Source of the DNA: Candidatus Hodarchaeota archaeon
GTDB taxonomy: Archaea > Asgardarchaeota > Heimdallarchaeia > Hodarchaeales > YT1-057
Reading direction: 5' to 3'
Assembly: GCA_016839955.1 (NCBI GenBank)
Contig: JAEOTI010000675.1
Span: 1 to 9,943 of the forward strand
DNA: 9,943 bases
The position numbers and the translations under genes were made by a program. The notes beneath the pieces were generated by a model, which worked only from the letters and a program-made list of their open reading frames with translations, made no database searches and was not told the DNA's origin. Shown here in pieces: positions 1 to 6,962 of this stretch. The stretch's first letter is position 1, and the number at the start of each line of letters is the position of its first letter.

Positions 1-114
1 AATCATATAAAACGAAATTGGAATATAGATCACTGTAAATAAAACTATTAAGTAAGGAAATAAGTTAAAGCCTTTAATCACCAAACGCAGAAAAATTCGC
101 GCCAAATAATGCAC
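1..114 (-). CDS. Possible N-terminal fragment of a membrane protein, cut by the window edge
   Basis: Reading leftwards from a GTG at 112-114, 38 codons stay open to the window edge. Two in-frame stop codons sit just before the GTG, so the visible part could be a true N-terminus. The translation has a short basic start (about residues 2-14, including Arg6, Arg10 and Lys14) followed by a strongly hydrophobic stretch (about residues 16-38) that would make one membrane segment, as in a membrane protein whose body lies outside the window. Other possible starts are a TTG at 105 and a GTG at 81. No clear ribosome-binding site is seen and no family can be named. The short length means this could be chance. 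Confidence 0.3.
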   Translation of the reverse strand, partial: MHYLARIFLRLVIKGFNLFPYLIVLFTVIYIPISFYMI

Positions 115-279
115 CTACTAAGGCAATGAACAAACGCATGAGAGAGGTATTTTGAATTTTTCTTAGGCAAAAAAAAAAATTGGCCCCTTTGGGCAAGTCT
201 ATAAGAACAAATAGTCAGTTCCTCTTGTCTAGAGAGATTGAATTCATTATTTGTTCAAGGTTCACATGGATTGGTGTGA
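115..279. other. Intergenic region upstream of the zinc-ribbon protease gene
   Basis: This 165-bp stretch carries no supported gene. It contains an A-run next to a small hairpin (169-196, listed separately). A weak TATA-like CTATAAGA at about 199-206 could serve the plus-strand gene starting at 280. If the left-edge fragment is real, this is a divergent promoter region. Confidence 0.4.
169..196 (-). terminator. Hairpin plus T-run, intrinsic-terminator-like on the minus strand
   Basis: On the minus strand TTGCCC pairs with GGGC-C-AA (one bulged C) around an AAAG loop, immediately followed by 11 T residues (complement of the A-run 169-179). This looks like a terminator for leftward transcription. 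No minus-strand gene is recognised just upstream of it, so it could stop antisense or divergent transcripts, or be chance. Archaea often terminate at T-runs without needing the hairpin. Confidence 0.3.
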
Positions 280-1671
280 TTGTTGGAAAACCATTCACAA
301 AAACCGAATGAAAATGCTGAAATTGGATATCAAAGTTGTCCTGCCTGTCAAGCACCGGTTGATAAGGCAAATCGATTTTGCACGAACTGTGGGTACAAAA
401 TAACTTCTTCTCCAAAACCCAACACGCTCGTGTGTCATCGTTGCTCTTTTTCAAACCCAATTAATTTCAAATATTGCGCTAATTGCGGAGTTGCCTTAAT
501 ATTAAGTCGGGTTGTCAAAACTGAAGAAAAACAATTACCAACTTCACGTCAATATTACTTAGAATCTGATGGAGTAATTCCAAAAGAAAAAGGGGGAGTA
601 TTCCGTCAATTGCTCCCTGCCTTTTTCATTTTTATGTTGTCAAGTCTTGGTTTAATCGCGTATATTGGGGCATTTTTGCTTTTATATTCTCTAGGCCTTT
701 ATAACGAGGATAATGATTCTTTAAACATGTTATTTCAGATTATTGCTACCTTAGTACCAACAATCGCTTTAACAAACACGTATGTGTTATCACGCTTCGG
801 CCTTACAAAGGATTCTATAGGTTTAACGAACGAGTTAGATCCGCAACTTACCATTAGAGCATATCTAATTATGACGCTACTAGTTGTGATTGTTGCGATA
901 ACTCTGCAGGTTATATTGACCATGTTTTTGACCTTGATTGGTAGTGAACCAGAGCAGGTGACACCCTACCCCTCTATTGGAACGAAAGATCCTGGCTTCT
1001 TACTCCTTTGGATCCTCGCAGCAGTAATAATTGGACCAATTTACGAAGAAATACTCGCACGAGGATATTTGATTCCTCTTCTGGAGAAAAGAGGCTGTTC
1101 ACCGATCGTAGCAATATTAGGGTCTAGTATAATTTTTTCAGGTCTACATTTGCAAGCTGATCTTCTAACTATGGTTGAAGATGGAACTACAGTTGGTGCA
1201 ATTGAATTTCCTCTGTCTCATGGCGTGTCCACTTTCATTATCGGATGTGTTTTTGGAATTGTCTACTATGCGAGTGGAAGAAGTTTGAAGACAACTATTG
1301 TTCTCCACATGATTAACAATGGAGTAGCTACTATCATCTTAGCTTCAGGTGACATAAGTGTCGAAGCTCAAGTGTCATTGGGGTTGATTTACATTCTCCT
1401 TGCTTTTTTTGGTGGAGGTTACTTTGCCTACCTAAATTGGGGGTATTTTGTTAAAGAGTTTGAGTTTGTTAAAACTGATTTTTACGGTCGAGAGAGTGCT
1501 TTTATCAATTATATTTTCGCTATCTATTTTGTTGCCTTACTACCAATCATATTCATCTTCTTTAATCCACTTCTTTATATAGCATGGTACATCCTTGGTG
1601 GATTCATACTGTTGGGATTTTTACTCCTTCAAAGACAACCTGTCCATCAACATGGTGGTCAATTTGAATGA
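280..1671 (+). CDS. Zinc-ribbon CPBP (CAAX protease/Rce1-type) intramembrane metalloprotease
   Basis: A 463-residue membrane protein. The N-terminus carries two CxxC...CxxC zinc ribbons (Cys20/23/34/37 and Cys52/55/66/69). After a linker come about eight hydrophobic segments (first at about 110-140). The core has the three CPBP signatures: EExxxR (Glu256, Glu257, Arg261), FxxxH (Phe286, His290) and HxxxN (His343, Asn347). This family includes eukaryotic Rce1, which trims CAAX proteins after prenylation, and many prokaryotic members of unknown substrate. All expected catalytic residues are present, so it should be active in the membrane; the ribbons would face the cytoplasm and may bind a partner. 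The start is a TTG (280 or 283), because a TGA at 277-279 closes the frame upstream and no in-frame ATG precedes the first ribbon. The last 20 bases overlap the next gene, suggesting co-transcription. Substrate unknown. Confidence 0.88.
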   Translation: MLENHSQKPNENAEIGYQSCPACQAPVDKANRFCTNCGYKITSSPKPNTLVCHRCSFSNPINFKYCANCGVALILSRVVKTEEKQLPTSRQYYLESDGVIPKEKGGVFRQLLPAFFIFMLSSLGLIAYIGAFLLLYSLGLYNEDNDSLNMLFQIIATLVPTIALTNTYVLSRFGLTKDSIGLTNELDPQLTIRAYLIMTLLVVIVAITLQVILTMFLTLIGSEPEQVTPYPSIGTKDPGFLLLWILAAVIIGPIYEEILARGYLIPLLEKRGCSPIVAILGSSIIFSGLHLQADLLTMVEDGTTVGAIEFPLSHGVSTFIIGCVFGIVYYASGRSLKTTIVLHMINNGVATIILASGDISVEAQVSLGLIYILLAFFGGGYFAYLNWGYFVKEFEFVKTDFYGRESAFINYIFAIYFVALLPIIFIFFNPLLYIAWYILGGFILLGFLLLQRQPVHQHGGQFE

Positions 1672-2686
1672 TTTTGACTCAGAAAAAAGAGGTTCCAGAG
1701 AAAAATTCAATAAAAATTCACCATGTTCTATTGATATCTTAGAATTAACGCAGGAAATCGATTTACAAATTAGTTCACGAGAAACCCCTCATATAAAGAA
1801 CAAACTCATCACTTTAGATCAACTATTTCCCTTTTGTATAATTTCTCCTACTTCACGATTCGAAGGACCATATGTTTCTCCTGCAAGTATAATGATATCA
1901 ATACAGGGAGAAGTTCACGATTTTCTAGTCTTCTTCCGACCTCACAAAGGGAAATTTGTAGTAACCTGTCCTTCCCCTCAATTCCTGGATATTTTTCTTG
2001 AACATTTCATCAAATTCCCATTCTCAGAAATATTTTGTCGACAGACAAGCTACTCACCTTTTGACCTGGTAATAACACCCATTTCTATGGTGGAAGCAAC
2101 AAACTTAGGGAATGTCGATTTAAGGTGGAGTATATATCTAGCGCAATCAAGAGGAGGGTTTCCAAATCCTTTTCTGGTAGATCTCGGAAAACGTGAACAA
2201 GGATGGGCTGCAGTTTTACGGAATTTTATCGATTCTAAATTCGCTTTTTTACACAGCCCTTTCTACTTAACTCCGTATATTCTCGAACCTATTGCTTGGG
2301 CGCTCAGGTTTGAAACCTTTTGGAAGGCATTAAATGATTGTCTTACCACCTATAGATCTGAAGTTCATGGAATCAACGTAGTTCGAATAAATTCAAGCTA
2401 TTGTGATCCGAGTTCCTTTGTAAAAGAGGATATTTCTTCTAGTAACAAAGAAATTTTACAAAGAAATGCTGAAATACACTTAGCAAAGACTCGACAATTA
2501 TTGGTGCAAGGATTAGATTGTTTTGTTAATTATTATACAAATAATTGGATTTGTGAATCGTTTTGGAAAACAATGGACCTGATTAACGAGTTGGGTTACA
2601 AACACAAGTCTCCTCAGTGTCAAACAGTTCGATTTCACCACACATTATCGAGATTTGATAAATTCAGTAAAACATGGGAAGTATAG
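1652..2686 (+). CDS. Unrecognised protein, 344 residues, overlapping the protease gene
   Basis: I do not recognise a family. The ATG at 1652 is preferred to a TTG at 1595 in the same frame, because it leaves only a 20-base overlap with the upstream protease gene and gives a polar N-terminus. The protein looks soluble: no signal peptide or clear membrane helix, a charged first 50 residues, then a mixed alpha/beta-looking core rich in aromatic residues (Phe, Trp, Tyr). Cysteines are scattered (5, 62, 106, 129, 230, 251, 290, 301, 323) and form no CxxC zinc motif. A His-His pair lies at 329-330 near the C-terminus. The overlap suggests translation coupled to the zinc-ribbon protease, so it may be a partner or regulator; that is inference from position alone. 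The next gene converges on it after 11 bp. Confidence 0.75.
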   Translation: MVVNLNDFDSEKRGSREKFNKNSPCSIDILELTQEIDLQISSRETPHIKNKLITLDQLFPFCIISPTSRFEGPYVSPASIMISIQGEVHDFLVFFRPHKGKFVVTCPSPQFLDIFLEHFIKFPFSEIFCRQTSYSPFDLVITPISMVEATNLGNVDLRWSIYLAQSRGGFPNPFLVDLGKREQGWAAVLRNFIDSKFAFLHSPFYLTPYILEPIAWALRFETFWKALNDCLTTYRSEVHGINVVRINSSYCDPSSFVKEDISSSNKEILQRNAEIHLAKTRQLLVQGLDCFVNYYTNNWICESFWKTMDLINELGYKHKSPQCQTVRFHHTLSRFDKFSKTWEV

Positions 2687-2697
2687 CGGGTCTCTTT

Positions 2698-2943
2698 CTA
2701 ATCATTCTTTGGATAAAAGGAACGGGGAGCTAAAACAAAGTCGTCTTTATTTGTTTCTAAAACAATATCAGATTGTTTCTGCTTTTTTTTTCGTAGTTTT
2801 TTCTTTTTGGATGTTAAAGAAGTGTGCTTGCCAACCAAAGTTGGTTTTTGACATTCAGGACAATAGAAAACTCCAACAGAAGGACCTTCCTGGGGTATAA
2901 ACCCACATTCATTACAACTAAAAGGTTTAATCATAATACTCAT
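2698..2943 (-). CDS. Small zinc-ribbon protein with Lys-rich tail
   Basis: An 81-residue protein with an N-terminal zinc ribbon (Cys10/Cys13 and Cys28/Cys31; the second knuckle reads YCPECQKP) followed by a very basic stretch around residues 45-57, mostly Lys and Arg, and a polar tail. Such a ribbon plus basic tail suggests nucleic-acid or ribosome binding, but no named family can be assigned. The start is the ATG at 2943; a second in-frame ATG lies three codons later and could be used instead. No Shine-Dalgarno is visible, so a leaderless transcript is plausible. It is head to head, 27 bp apart, with another small zinc-ribbon gene of the same design (2971-3207), and its end converges on the unrecognised gene to its left. 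A plus-strand frame over the same bases (2655-2900) is judged an antisense shadow. Confidence 0.7.
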   Translation of the reverse strand: MSIMIKPFSCNECGFIPQEGPSVGVFYCPECQKPTLVGKHTSLTSKKKKLRKKKQKQSDIVLETNKDDFVLAPRSFYPKND

Positions 2944-2970
2944 ATCTAGATGAAAGTTAGTGATTAATTA

Positions 2971-3207
2971 ATGAAATCCTATACTTGTAAATCCTGTGGT
3001 TACACATCCCAAATTACTCCTAAAGGAGGAAGTTGGGTTTGTCCCAAGTGTGGAAAGAAGGTTCTTTTTAGAAAGAAAAGGGACAAGGAAATTTCAAAGG
3101 TTAAAAAGGATCCAGAGATTGAAGAACTTCTAAAACCATTAGATAGGACCAAAATGCCCCCTCCCCGAGAAAAATTATTCCTCTTCTACAAGAATAAGAA
3201 GAAATAA
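2971..3207 (+). CDS. Small zinc-ribbon protein, divergent twin of the neighbour
   Basis: A 78-residue protein starting at ATG 2971. The ribbon uses Cys6/Cys9 (YTCKSCGY) and Cys24/Cys27 (VCPKCGKK), which is a typical rubredoxin-like/zinc-ribbon spacing. The rest is Lys/Arg-rich, with an acidic patch near residue 50 and a basic C-terminus. Architecture and size match the divergent gene at 2698-2943, and the two may be old duplicates. The function is unknown; RNA, DNA or ribosome binding is a guess from charge. No convincing Shine-Dalgarno precedes the ATG. The gene ends 10 bp before the converging end of the E1 gene, so it is probably transcribed alone. Confidence 0.7.
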   Translation: MKSYTCKSCGYTSQITPKGGSWVCPKCGKKVLFRKKRDKEISKVKKDPEIEELLKPLDRTKMPPPREKLFLFYKNKKK

Positions 3208-3217
3208 ACCCCTCTTA

Positions 3218-4423
3218 TTATTTAAAACGAAATTTCACTAACTTTTCAATTTCAGAATCCAAATCTGAAATTATTAGACAGTCCCCATCAAATATTTGGT
3301 CACTTACTGCCTTATTATTATCAATTACTTGAGTTCCCCGAAAAAGAACTATTGAGGTGTCTTTTTTAAAATCCAGAGTGCGTTTAATCTCTTCTACTAT
3401 ATCTGAAATAACATCAGTTTTCTTAATAGTCATTTCGTAGAAATTGTGATTTGTTTTTGAACATGTCAAACAATTTGGGTCGATTTCACGTTCATAATTG
3501 ATGGTAGTTCCTGTTAAAGCTGAATATATTGTCCAATGGGGAATTTGAAAGCGATCATGGGAAAGTAAATTATTCAGTTCTCTTTGAAATCGTTGATTAC
3601 CTTCTTTACTTTTAAATAAATACAGACTTTTGATTATTTCTGAACACATTAGACCTGCTATGACTGCATTCACATTAATTACACTAGGTGTGTGTGAAAG
3701 TAATAGTTCTTTGATTTCGTACCGAGATAGAGGATCAAATCCGTGCTCGGATGAAATTTCTTTAACTTGAAGATATAAATGTTCGATATCTTCATCGGAT
3801 TCCGAAGGCATTCGATTGAAGGATTGATTAAACCTGTATAAGGCAATCCAGCCACAATGCTCTCGTCTTCGTGGTTTTCCAACAAGTGTACATGGTATGT
3901 CCAAAACTAGTGTTTCATCCGGTGGAAGGGGATTAAAACATCCTAGACAGGCAGTTTGTTCTGGAAGATACACTGTCATTTGTGCAAAGAACCCTTCGCT
4001 CGCACCATCAATTAGAGGTTTCTTATTTATCACAGCCATTTCGTTGAGATAAACACGGGCTAGAAAGTTATCAAAACAACCTACAATTATATCTGTCTCC
4101 TCAAATATCCTCATAGGTGTCTTTTGAATTCTATCTGTATAAAATGAAATATTTACATCTGGATTAAACCTTTTAATGGCATGTGCAGCGATTTCAGCTT
4201 TAGCTTTGCCAATATGATTTTCGGTGAACAATAATTGCCGATTTAAGTTCGAGAATTCTATTGAATCATTGTCAACTAGGATTAAATTTCCAAAACCGAT
4301 GAGAGCCAGGTTTTTAGCAACTTCACAACCGATTCCCCCAACGCCAGCTATAAGACAAGTAGAACTATTGATGATATCCTGATCCCATATAGATAACCGC
4401 TCTTGTCTTTCATATTTGCTCAT
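3218..4423 (-). CDS. E1-like ubiquitin-activating enzyme with C-terminal ubiquitin-fold domain
   Basis: It would adenylate the C-terminal glycine of the ubiquitin-like protein at 8201-8500 and hold it as a thioester for the E2. Start: ATG at 4423, with GGGAG at 4435-4439 upstream; a TTG at 4444 in frame is less likely. This gives 401 residues, beginning close to the YxRQERL motif usual in this family. Numbering from 4423: ATP loop GVGGIG (27-32), ribose-binding Asp51, the NLNRQ segment (59-63, with Arg62) and Lys73. Zinc cysteines are Cys159/162 and Cys318/321. The segment IPCTLVGKPRRREHC matches, from memory, the catalytic region of eukaryotic UBA2/UBA3, making Cys178 the likely thioester Cys. 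Residues about 328-390 look like a beta-grasp ubiquitin-fold domain (contains LFRGTQVID), as in the E2-docking end of E1s. MoeB/ThiF sulfur-carrier enzymes lack this set. Transcribed away from the OadG-like gene. Confidence 0.93.
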   Translation of the reverse strand: MSKYERQERLSIWDQDIINSSTCLIAGVGGIGCEVAKNLALIGFGNLILVDNDSIEFSNLNRQLLFTENHIGKAKAEIAAHAIKRFNPDVNISFYTDRIQKTPMRIFEETDIIVGCFDNFLARVYLNEMAVINKKPLIDGASEGFFAQMTVYLPEQTACLGCFNPLPPDETLVLDIPCTLVGKPRRREHCGWIALYRFNQSFNRMPSESDEDIEHLYLQVKEISSEHGFDPLSRYEIKELLLSHTPSVINVNAVIAGLMCSEIIKSLYLFKSKEGNQRFQRELNNLLSHDRFQIPHWTIYSALTGTTINYEREIDPNCLTCSKTNHNFYEMTIKKTDVISDIVEEIKRTLDFKKDTSIVLFRGTQVIDNNKAVSDQIFDGDCLIISDLDSEIEKLVKFRFK

Positions 4424-4474
4424 TAGGATCCGTTCTCCCAGCAAATTTCAAAAGAAAAAGATGAGAGAGACTTT

Positions 4475-4849
4475 ATGGAGTTTCCCTTTTTGAGCGATTC
4501 GGTAGCAGCTTTGATTTTGGGAATCAAAATTGCAGCTCTGGCTATGACTATGACATTTTTCGCTATGGCTCTGATTATTCTGTCAACAAAGCTATTAATG
4601 AGGCTTGGTCAAAAACCTGTTCTTGAATCCCAAGCTACTGCGAGAGCTATGGAGATAACTCCCAAAGTACGAGTAAAACCCTTACCTCCAGGGCATTTAG
4701 CCCTTATAAGTGCCGCAATTGCTAGTTTTTATCAAGAGAGAGAAAAGAAACTGGATACACATCTTCCCACATATTCAACGAAACATCGTATAATTAACCC
4801 TTGGAAATACAGCTCAAAAGTAAGGATGATGCGTGGACGTTATGGTTGA
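4475..4849 (+). CDS. Sodium-pumping decarboxylase membrane-anchor subunit (OadG/MmdD-like)
   Basis: A 124-residue protein with one N-terminal membrane helix (about residues 9-37) and a basic cytoplasmic tail. The C-terminal half has the family pattern: a short ISAAIASFY helix (about 78-85) and a terminal NPWKYSSK...RGR segment, like the ends of OadG/MmdD chains as I recall them. In oxaloacetate or methylmalonyl-CoA decarboxylases this small subunit ties the carboxyltransferase to the membrane beta subunit. A biotin-carrier gene overlaps its 3' end and OadB follows, which strongly supports the call. The ATG at 4475 gives the normal short N-terminus. The 51-bp gap to the divergent E1 gene must hold or adjoin both promoters. 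Whether the substrate is oxaloacetate or methylmalonyl-CoA cannot be told without the alpha subunit. Confidence 0.82.
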   Translation: MEFPFLSDSVAALILGIKIAALAMTMTFFAMALIILSTKLLMRLGQKPVLESQATARAMEITPKVRVKPLPPGHLALISAAIASFYQEREKKLDTHLPTYSTKHRIINPWKYSSKVRMMRGRYG

Positions 4850-5315
4850 TAGAAAACGCCGTGATCTGATTTTAACAATAGACGGGAAAGAACATAATGT
4901 CTCAGTTCAAGAAAAAGATCCTGGAGATGATACCTTACTCGAAATTTCGATTAACGGTGAACAATATGAAGTGGGAGTAAAGGCTGGATCTGAGGATCAT
5001 AAAGTCATTGATGAGATAACCGCCTTAGAAAGAGACCCTGAGTCCAGCCCAACAGCAAAAATTGTGATAGAGGACTCAGAGAAATCCAAATGGAGAGCTG
5101 AGGAAAGTGGGATAGTTCCTGCACCTATTCCAGGACGTATTTTGGAAGCTAAGGTAAAAGTTGGTGATAAGGTGAAAGTAGGCGATGTAATAGTAATCTT
5201 GGAAGCTATGAAAATGCATAATGAAGTGGCATCGCCCGTCACTGGAGTTGTAAGAAGTATCGTTGAAGCAGGAACCGCAGTTAACTTTGGAGACGATATT
5301 GCTGTAATTGAGTAG
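4842..5315 (+). CDS. Biotin carboxyl carrier protein of a sodium-pumping decarboxylase
   Basis: A 157-residue biotin carrier. The C-terminal 70 residues are a biotinyl/lipoyl domain with the attachment motif EAMKM; Lys124 is the biotinylated residue. The domain is preceded by a PAPIPGRI stretch (93-100), the usual entry to such domains. The N-terminal 60 residues form a small beta-rich region typical of decarboxylase gamma/BCCP chains. It shuttles CO2 from the carboxyltransferase to the beta subunit that pumps Na+. The start is ambiguous: ATG at 4842 (overlap of 8 bp with OadG) is preferred, but an in-frame GTG at 4833 would add three residues. The overlap indicates translational coupling. 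In many bacteria this domain is fused to the alpha subunit; here it is a separate protein. Confidence 0.92.
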   Translation: MVDRKRRDLILTIDGKEHNVSVQEKDPGDDTLLEISINGEQYEVGVKAGSEDHKVIDEITALERDPESSPTAKIVIEDSEKSKWRAEESGIVPAPIPGRILEAKVKVGDKVKVGDVIVILEAMKMHNEVASPVTGVVRSIVEAGTAVNFGDDIAVIE

Positions 5316-5320
5316 GAATT

Positions 5321-5326
5321 GGAGGG
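5321..5326 (+). promoter_or_regulatory. Strong Shine-Dalgarno-like GGAGGG without a nearby start
   Basis: GGAGGG lies 6 bp after the biotin-carrier stop. It is the best ribosome-binding match in this part of the window, yet the first usable OadB start (GTG at 5360) is 33 bp further on and no ATG, GTG or TTG falls at the normal 5-12 bp distance. It may be coincidence or mark a non-standard start. Confidence 0.35.
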
Positions 5327-5359
5327 TCAAGATCGCCTAACAATAGCTTCGATAGTGCT

Positions 5360-6529
5360 GTGGATTTTATTGAAGAGTGGTATGAATCTACAGGATTTTA
5401 TGGTTTCATAGATGATCCTAGATATTTTATTATGGTCATTATTGGATTGATTCTAATCTATCTAGCTATTGAAAAAGAATTCGAACCACTCCTCTTACTT
5501 CCAATTGGTTTTGGTTGTATTTTGGTAAATATCCCATTTTCTGGGATGATGGATGAACCTTCTAATGGAGAATCTGGTGGAGTACTATACTTTCTATATG
5601 AAGCAGGGATCATTACTGAATTATTTCCGATCTTAATTTTCATTGGTATCGGTGCAATGACTGACTTTACTCCATTACTGAAACGTCCTAGTGTTTTAAT
5701 CTTCGGAGCAGCTGCACAGTTTGGAATATTCTTCACTCTGATTGTAGCATTACAATTACAGGAACTTGATTTGATAGAAGGTGGTCTTGAGGTTGCTGCA
5801 AGCATTGCAATTATAGGTGCGGCAGATGGCCCCTCAACAATATTTTTAACTTCTAGATTCGCCCCAGATAAGCTCGGACCCATTTCAGTGTGTGCATATT
5901 CCTACATGGCGATGGTCCCTTTAATACAGCCTCCAATAATCCGGTTAATGACCACGAGAAATGAACGAAAAACTCCAATGCCCTATGATGAGGGTATCGA
6001 ACCTAGTAGGTCCACTAAAATACTTTTTCCAATTATTGTGACACTAATAACATGTACACTCGCTCCCATGGCAACCCCATTAATGGGTTCTTTGATGATG
6101 GGTAATCTCTTCCGAGAAAGTGGAGTTGTTGAACGACTAGCCCAGTCTTCAGAACAGGAATTGACAAATATTGTAACAATACTCCTTGGTGTTACTATCG
6201 GTGCGACAATGCAAGCAAAACAGTTCATCACGATGGAAACTCTAGTAATTTTTATTCTAGGGTTAGTAGCTTTTACAGCAGCGACTGCAACGGGAGTTTT
6301 TTTCGGTAAAGTGGCCTATATTGGATCTAGAGGTAAAATTAATCCAATGATAGGTGCTTGTGGTATTTCAGCGTTTCCTATGAGTGCTAGGGTTATTCAT
6401 AAAATGGGTTTAGAAGAAGATCCGCAGAATTTCCTATTAGGACATACTATGGCCGTTAATACTGGCGGACAAATAGGATCAGTTGTTGCGACAGGCATGT
6501 TTCTTCTTCTTATCCCGTTATTTTTGTAG
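5360..6529 (+). CDS. Sodium-translocating decarboxylase beta subunit (OadB/MmdB-like)
   Basis: A 389-residue polytopic membrane protein, normal length for the family. Diagnostic blocks are present: GIGAMTDF (about 96-103), AAQFGIF (about 118-124), the Na+-binding segment GAADGPS (Asp156, matching the essential Asp203 of Klebsiella OadB), AYSYMAMVPLIQPPI (about 179-193), GNLFRESGVVERL (about 248-260), INPMIGACGISAFPM (about 327-341) and EEDPQNFLL (about 352-360). The segment after that reads NTGGQIGS where bacterial proteins usually have NVAGVIGS. The subunit decarboxylates carboxybiotin and uses the energy to export Na+. GTG at 5360 is the first conventional start in the open frame; a longer N-terminus through a non-standard codon cannot be excluded. 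It probably forms one operon with the two preceding genes. The alpha (carboxyltransferase) gene is absent from this window. Confidence 0.95.
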   Translation: MDFIEEWYESTGFYGFIDDPRYFIMVIIGLILIYLAIEKEFEPLLLLPIGFGCILVNIPFSGMMDEPSNGESGGVLYFLYEAGIITELFPILIFIGIGAMTDFTPLLKRPSVLIFGAAAQFGIFFTLIVALQLQELDLIEGGLEVAASIAIIGAADGPSTIFLTSRFAPDKLGPISVCAYSYMAMVPLIQPPIIRLMTTRNERKTPMPYDEGIEPSRSTKILFPIIVTLITCTLAPMATPLMGSLMMGNLFRESGVVERLAQSSEQELTNIVTILLGVTIGATMQAKQFITMETLVIFILGLVAFTAATATGVFFGKVAYIGSRGKINPMIGACGISAFPMSARVIHKMGLEEDPQNFLLGHTMAVNTGGQIGSVVATGMFLLLIPLFL

Positions 6530-6592
6530 GAAAATCTTGGTAAAAACTGAATTTTCTTAAGCGATACCTAGTCAGTTTCATCATCTCTTCTG

Positions 6593-6922
6593 GTGAATAT
6601 CCTGACTCAACCGAAAATCACTCTTTACGGAGCTAATTGGTGTTCTGATTGTCGTCGAGCAATAAAGTATTTTGGGGAACAAGGAATCCATTATGATTTG
6701 AGGGACATTGAAGAAGAGACTCCTGCGGGAAGAGAAGCTTATAATTTTGTCTTAGAAGCAAATGGGAAGGTGTATGGAAAATCCAAAAGAAAAATTCCAG
6801 TTATAGAATTTGAAAAGAATGGAAAAAAGGATCTTCTCATCGAACCAACAAACGTGGAACTTGCGAAACGACTCGGATTAGCAATTGAAACAGCGGGTGA
6901 AGGAGTTTCTGCATCAATATAG
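6593..6922 (+). CDS. Glutaredoxin-like thiol-disulfide protein
   Basis: A 109-residue thioredoxin-fold protein. It opens with a beta strand (KITLYGANWC) leading to the redox motif Cys17-Ser-Asp-Cys20, followed by RRAIKYF as in NrdH/mycoredoxin-type glutaredoxins. A KIPVIEF segment holds the expected cis-Pro69, although the usual Thr before Val-Pro is replaced here. The insertion around residues 51-68 (NGKVYGKSKRK) is longer than in bacterial glutaredoxins. It would reduce disulfides or mixed disulfides in the cytoplasm. The start is GTG at 6593; there is no good Shine-Dalgarno upstream, so a leaderless mRNA is plausible. It follows OadB by 63 bp on the same strand and converges on the E2 gene. 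A role in protecting the catalytic cysteines of the neighbouring E1/E2 enzymes is conceivable but is only inferred from location. Confidence 0.85.
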   Translation: MNILTQPKITLYGANWCSDCRRAIKYFGEQGIHYDLRDIEEETPAGREAYNFVLEANGKVYGKSKRKIPVIEFEKNGKKDLLIEPTNVELAKRLGLAIETAGEGVSASI

Positions 6923-6936
6923 CTCCGTGAAGGCCT

Positions 6937-6942
6937 AAAAAA
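6937..6942 (-). terminator. T-run downstream of the E2 gene
   Basis: Six T residues on the minus strand lie about 20 bp after the E2 stop codon, in the 40-bp convergent gap with the glutaredoxin gene. Oligo-T tracts are the usual archaeal termination signal, so this may end the JAMM-E2 transcript. Evidence is the tract and its position only. Confidence 0.3.
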
Positions 6943-6962
6943 TAGACTAAACGGGTAAAGAT

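Noticed and set aside
74..139. A 21-codon minus-strand frame from an ATG at 139, hydrophobic
   Set aside because: It stops after 21 codons, has no ribosome-binding site, and overlaps a longer open frame in another phase (1-114) that runs to the edge.
2655..2900. Plus-strand frame of 81 codons with a hydrophobic stretch
   Set aside because: It lies antisense to the zinc-ribbon gene, whose clear CxxC pairs and ATG start make it the real gene.
3218..4444. E1 start at the TTG at 4444
   Set aside because: The ATG at 4423 has GGGAG upstream and starts next to the YxRQERL motif; the extra seven residues add nothing recognisable.
4997..5330. Minus-strand frames across the biotin carrier gene
   Set aside because: They are antisense to a confidently identified gene with the EAMKM motif and show no recognisable protein pattern.
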